From positions 1 to 64,000 of the forward strand of contig NZ_JAFBCN010000001.1 of assembly GCF_016907755.1 (NCBI RefSeq): a stretch of DNA of 64,000 nucleotides, read 5' to 3'. Positions within the stretch are counted from its first letter, which is position 1. The number at the start of each line of letters is the position of its first letter. The stretch comes from Cellulosimicrobium cellulans (lineage in GTDB: Bacteria > Actinomycetota > Actinomycetes > Actinomycetales > Cellulomonadaceae). The position numbers and the translations under genes were made by a program. Below, piece after piece: positions 61,198 to 64,000 of this stretch. Under the pieces are notes generated by a model that was not told the DNA's origin, searched no databases, and saw only the letters and a program-made list of their open reading frames with translations.

Positions 61198-61281
61198 CCG
61201 ACCGCGTCCCACAGGCCGAAGGACCGACGGCGGTGCGGTCCGACCTGCGGCGGGGCACCGCGGCACAGGCCGGGCCCCCGG

Positions 61282-61287
61282 TAGGGT
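61282..61287 (+). promoter_or_regulatory. -10 element of the small membrane protein gene at 61332
   Basis: TAGGGT; gives a leader of about 40 nt that includes the GGAGG site. Confidence 0.45.
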
Positions 61288-61331
61288 CGAGCCGCACGGT
61301 GCCCGCGCGGCACCCGACCGACGGAGGACCC

Positions 61332-61568
61332 ATGGACCGACGCACCCTCGACCTGGCGGTCCCGATGGTGTACGGGGCGCTCCTGGCCTGCTCCGCGCTG
61401 TGGTTCAAGGACGCGCTCGTGCCGATCGCCGTCGTCGGCGCCATGCTCACCGGGCTCTACTGGGCGGCGCTGCGCCAGAAGCTCCCGGCGCAGAACCCTC
61501 CCCGCGGCACCGGCACCCAGGACGCGCCACCGCCCCGCCACGACGACCCGCCGTACGGGTCGGCCTGA
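61332..61568 (+). CDS. Small two-helix membrane protein
   Basis: A 78-residue protein with helices at about residues 7-24 (LDLAVPMVYGALLACSALWF) and 28-46 (LVPIAVVGAMLTGLYWAAL), then a Pro-rich cytoplasmic tail ending DDPPYGSA. GGAGG lies 5 nt before ATG 61332. No family is recognised. It converges with the STAS gene, with adjacent stops. Confidence 0.65.
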   Translation: MDRRTLDLAVPMVYGALLACSALWFKDALVPIAVVGAMLTGLYWAALRQKLPAQNPPRGTGTQDAPPPRHDDPPYGSA

Positions 61569-61569
61569 G

Positions 61570-61944
61570 TCAGACCGCCCCGACGACCTCGATGGGGCCG
61601 GTCGTCGCGCCGCTGCGCTCCACGGGGATGCGTCCGCCCATGCCGATCATGTCGAGCAGCTCGACGATGCTGGTCGACGGGTCGCGGAGCACCACGTCCC
61701 GACCGTCCTCCTCGCCGAGCATGTAGAGCTGGATGATGAACGCGATGCCCGACGAGTCGATGAAGGTCACGTCGGCGACGTCGACGACGACGCGACCTCG
61801 CGTGTCCAGCACGTAGGACATCGCCTCGCTCGCGCGGTCGCGCAGCGCCGCGTCGATCTCTCCCCACATCGTCACGACCACGCCGCCGTCCGCCGGGGCG
61901 TAGACGATCCCGCTCGTCCGGTCGATCGCGCTGCCTGTGTCCAC
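61570..61944 (-). CDS. STAS-domain protein (anti-sigma factor antagonist-like)
   Basis: A 124-residue STAS domain. GVVVTMWGEIDAALRDRASE and VVVDVADVTFIDSSGIAFIIQL carry the fold, and the DSSG motif holds the serine usually phosphorylated by an anti-sigma kinase. No kinase, phosphatase or sigma gene is adjacent, so its partner is encoded elsewhere. GTG 61944 has only a weak ribosome binding site (GAGCGGG). Confidence 0.85.
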   Translation of the reverse strand: MDTGSAIDRTSGIVYAPADGGVVVTMWGEIDAALRDRASEAMSYVLDTRGRVVVDVADVTFIDSSGIAFIIQLYMLGEEDGRDVVLRDPSTSIVELLDMIGMGGRIPVERSGATTGPIEVVGAV

Positions 61945-62216
61945 GGTTCCCGCTCACCGTCTCTCTCGAGTCGTCCTGCGTGCTGTCGGCCGCCCCTCCG
62001 GACAACGTCCGGTGGTGACGGCCTGTTCCCCGCGCGCCCCCGCGAGGCTCCGTCCGGTCGCGCGCGCCACCGTCGAGCGACGGACCGCGCCGGGCGACCG
62101 TGACCGGAGCAGAACGAGTCTGCACCCGACGCGCTGCACGCACCAGCCCCCGCGGGGGTGGTCCTCGACCTTTCTCCGAACCCACACAACCGCCGCGCCG
62201 CGGCCGGACGGACGCG
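61945..62216. other. Gene-free region between YbaK and STAS genes
   Basis: 272 bp. I see short GC-rich palindromes but no convincing promoter, terminator or reading frame. Confidence 0.4.
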
Positions 62217-62756
62217 CTACAGGGGCTCGGTGACGTCCGCGACCTGCGCGCCCAGCGCCCCGACGAGCGCCTGCCCGTCCACCGTCGCGGCGACGCCGTG
62301 CGCGCCCCCGCCGATCGAGACGAGGCGCGCCGTGGCCTCGGACCCCGCGCCCTGCCCGTCGGCGTCACCCGCGACGTCGACGTCGTCGCCCTCCCCCGCT
62401 CCGGCCACGACCCGGACGTCCGCGACCACGGGCCACGGGTGCGTCGAGCCGAACGGGGTGATCGTGCCGCGCTCGTAGCCCGTGACGTCGCGCGCGACCT
62501 CCTTGTCCGGCATCGACAGGCGCGAGACGCCGAGGAGCGCGCGCAGCTTGGGCCAGGAGATCTGGCGGTCGCCGGGGACGAGGACGAACAGGTAGTCGTC
62601 CTCCGCGCGCCGCACGACGATCGTCTTGAGGACGCGCGACGGGTCCACGCCGCGGGCCGCGGCGGCCTCTTCGAGCGACCCCACCCGGCCGTGCCGCGTG
62701 ACGGTGTAGTCGATGCCCGTCGCCTCCAGCGCCGCCAGGGCGCGCTCGCTGCTCAT
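62217..62756 (-). CDS. YbaK/EbsC-family aminoacyl-tRNA deacylase
   Basis: A 179-residue editing-domain protein. VLKTIVVRRAEDDYLFVLVP carries the conserved catalytic Lys, followed by LLGVSRLSMPDKEVARDVTGYERGTITPFG (in part), a YbaK hallmark. Relatives hydrolyse Cys-tRNAPro or similar mischarged tRNAs. An acidic insert of about 25 residues (AGAGEGDDVDVAGDADGQGA) is unusual. TAGGGT (62764-62769) is 7 nt before ATG 62756. Confidence 0.88.
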   Translation of the reverse strand: MSSERALAALEATGIDYTVTRHGRVGSLEEAAAARGVDPSRVLKTIVVRRAEDDYLFVLVPGDRQISWPKLRALLGVSRLSMPDKEVARDVTGYERGTITPFGSTHPWPVVADVRVVAGAGEGDDVDVAGDADGQGAGSEATARLVSIGGGAHGVAATVDGQALVGALGAQVADVTEPL

Positions 62757-62763
62757 GGCACCG

Positions 62764-62769
62764 ACCCTA
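62764..62769 (-). promoter_or_regulatory. -10 element of YbaK-type gene (leaderless)
   Basis: TAGGGT on the minus strand, 7 nt before ATG 62756. Confidence 0.55.
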
Positions 62770-62822
62770 GCCGCCGCGTCCGACGCGCGACCCCCGGGTC
62801 GCGGGCTCGCGCGGCTCGGACG

Positions 62823-63356
62823 TCAGACGTCGTCGAACTCCGTGACGACCGTGCGCCAGTACTCCGCGCCGTCGCGCGTGCGGTGCACGAGTCCGGCGTC
62901 GACCATCGCGCGCCGCAACGACACGGGGTCTGCCGCGCGCTCCGCGAGCCGCTTGGTCAGCGTGAGCTCGGTCACGGGCTCCTCCAGCGGCAGCACCCGC
63001 GCCGCGAGGAACCGCACCACGAGCTCGCGGTCCCGCAGCCGCTTGGGCGAGCGCAGCAGCCGGCCGTCGACGAGGAACCGCTCGGGACCCGTCGGCCGGG
63101 GAGCGGGGACCGTCGCGAGCAGCGCCGCGAACCGCTCCGGCGCGGCACGCAGGAACCCGGTGTCGTCGCGCACGACCACCCCCGCGGCGAGGAGCGGGGC
63201 GAGCCGCCGCCGTTCGTCCGTCGACAGCACCGCCTCGGCGGGGCCCTCCGTCACGACGCGCGCGAGCACCTCCAGCCGCCCCGCGTCCGCGAGCGACGCG
63301 ACGACCTGCCTCCACGCGTTGTCCGGTGCCATGGCACCGGTCTGCTCCTCGTCCAC
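62823..63356 (-). CDS. DUF2087 domain protein
   Basis: A 177-residue protein. N-terminal helices (WRQVVASLADAGRLEVLARV; STDERRRLAPLLAAGVVVRD) resemble a winged helix, and the DUF2087 part follows: ERFLVDGRLLRSPKRLRDRE, VVRFLAARVLP, TLTKRLAERAADPVSLRRAM, GAEYWRT. The domain is assumed to bind DNA but is uncharacterised. TAGTGT (63363-63368) is 6 nt before GTG 63356. Confidence 0.85.
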   Translation of the reverse strand: MDEEQTGAMAPDNAWRQVVASLADAGRLEVLARVVTEGPAEAVLSTDERRRLAPLLAAGVVVRDDTGFLRAAPERFAALLATVPAPRPTGPERFLVDGRLLRSPKRLRDRELVVRFLAARVLPLEEPVTELTLTKRLAERAADPVSLRRAMVDAGLVHRTRDGAEYWRTVVTEFDDV

Positions 63357-63362
63357 CCACCG

Positions 63363-63368
63363 ACACTA
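63363..63368 (-). promoter_or_regulatory. -10 element of DUF2087 gene (leaderless)
   Basis: TAGTGT on the minus strand, 6 nt before GTG 63356. Confidence 0.5.
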
Positions 63369-63398
63369 GGCACCCTCCGGCGCCTGGGGCCAGCGAGT

Positions 63399-63440
63399 TG
63401 TCGGCACCCCACGGGTCACACGACGCGTGGGGCGCCGACA
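63399..63440. terminator. Hairpin 3' of the ABC-F gene
   Basis: TGTCGGCACCCCACG (63399-63413) pairs at 14 of 15 positions with 63426-63440; 12-nt loop. It lies 11 nt after the stop at 63451 (minus strand). Confidence 0.55.
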
Positions 63441-63450
63441 GGTGCAGGGC

Positions 63451-64000
63451 TCACGCGAGGTGCACGACGTCGCCCGTCCAGCGCTGCCGCAGCCACCGGT
63501 CGTGCGACGCGACGACGACGGCGCCCGGCCACTCGTCGACGGCCTCCATGAGCTCCCCCGCGAGCGTGAGCGACACGTGGTTCGTCGGCTCGTCGAGGAG
63601 CAGCACGTCCGGCGCCTGCGTCACGAGCATGGCGAGCACGACGCGCCGCCGCTGGCCCACGGACAGCTCCGCGAGCGGGCGCCCGAGGTCGCGCGGCGCG
63701 AGCAGCCCGTGCGCGTCCACGGCGGCCTCGCGCGCGCCCGCCCGGTCGGCCGGGTCCCAGCCCTGCGCGAGGGCGAGGAGCTCGCGCGGCGTGCGGTCGT
63801 CGTCGTGCAGGTGGACGTCCTGCTCCAGCAGGCCGACGCGCACCCCGCGCGCCCGCCCGACCGTGCCCGCGTCGGGCCCGAGGTCGCCTGCGAGGACGTG
63901 CAGGAGCGTCGACTTCCCCGCGCCGTTGACGCCCGTGACGAGCAGCCGCGTGCCGCGAGCGACCTCGACCGAGGGCACGCCCGACGCCGTCATGTCGAGC
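63451..64000 (-). CDS. ABC-F ATPase, C-terminal part (truncated by window edge)
   Basis: The last 183 or so residues of an ABC-F protein, comprising the second ABC domain: Walker A VTGVNGAGKSTLLHVLAGDL, signature LSVGQRRRVVLAMLVTQAP, Walker B VLLLDEPTNHVS and switch SHDRWLRQRW. The LDEPTNH sequence is diagnostic of ABC-F. Such proteins act on ribosomes, either as translation factors or as antibiotic-resistance ribosome protection proteins. The short end after the second domain resembles resistance-type members, but the class cannot be settled without the N-terminal half. Confidence 0.85.
   Translation of the reverse strand, partial: LDMTASGVPSVEVARGTRLLVTGVNGAGKSTLLHVLAGDLGPDAGTVGRARGVRVGLLEQDVHLHDDDRTPRELLALAQGWDPADRAGAREAAVDAHGLLAPRDLGRPLAELSVGQRRRVVLAMLVTQAPDVLLLDEPTNHVSLTLAGELMEAVDEWPGAVVVASHDRWLRQRWTGDVVHLA

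Overview
The window is high-GC actinobacterial DNA: almost every codon ends in G or C, many starts are GTG, and genes are packed on both strands. A secreted family 16 glucanase with two carbohydrate-binding modules beside a LacI regulator, plus lineage-typical DUF families, suggests a soil actinomycete such as Cellulosimicrobium, Cellulomonas or a relative. That assignment is inference from gene content. I found no rRNA, tRNA, CRISPR array, insertion sequence or phage gene, so this reads as ordinary chromosome.

Layout. 1-4449: a MauE/redoxin thiol pair (left edge truncated), a secreted GH16 glucanase with a likely operator, and its LacI regulator. 4551-8049: Pit phosphate transporter with a PHO-box-like element, its small partner, and an unknown coiled-coil membrane protein. 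8114-11847: an NrtR-like Nudix regulator divergent from an SPFH protein, an NAD-kinase-like protein and a zinc-ribbon protein, with two matching operators between them; this is the most interesting locus. 11863-23426: oligopeptidase B with a membrane partner, a MerR/GyrI-like regulator, DUF1254 and transglutaminase-like proteins, two paralogous membrane-anchored beta-propellers, and a protein with a degenerate GGDEF domain. 23488-29069: a complete livKHMGF branched-chain amino acid ABC operon. 29417-37730: F420-type reductase, cold-shock protein, two unknown envelope-like proteins, a nuclease/RNase H/helicase fusion and an SRPBCC protein. 37743-40699: a polar amino acid ABC operon. 41027-48565: FAD oxidase, CPBP protease, aldo-keto reductase with its MerR regulator, AlkZ-like, LmeA-like and DUF1266 proteins. 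48782-56451: STAND regulator, drug exporter, family 5 uracil-DNA glycosylase, VOC/TetR pair and methyltransferase. 56579-61185: sbcDC. 61332-64000: STAS protein, YbaK, DUF2087 and the C-terminal half of an ABC-F protein (right edge truncated).

Two window-wide patterns stand out. First, at least eighteen genes have a TAnnnT-like -10 hexamer exactly 6 or 7 nt before the start codon with no ribosome binding site, as expected of leaderless mRNAs. Second, long near-perfect palindromes recur just 3' of genes; several share one core sequence and probably act as a dispersed terminator family. Both ABC operons carry a strong hairpin between the binding-protein gene and the permease gene, which would let the binding protein be made in excess.
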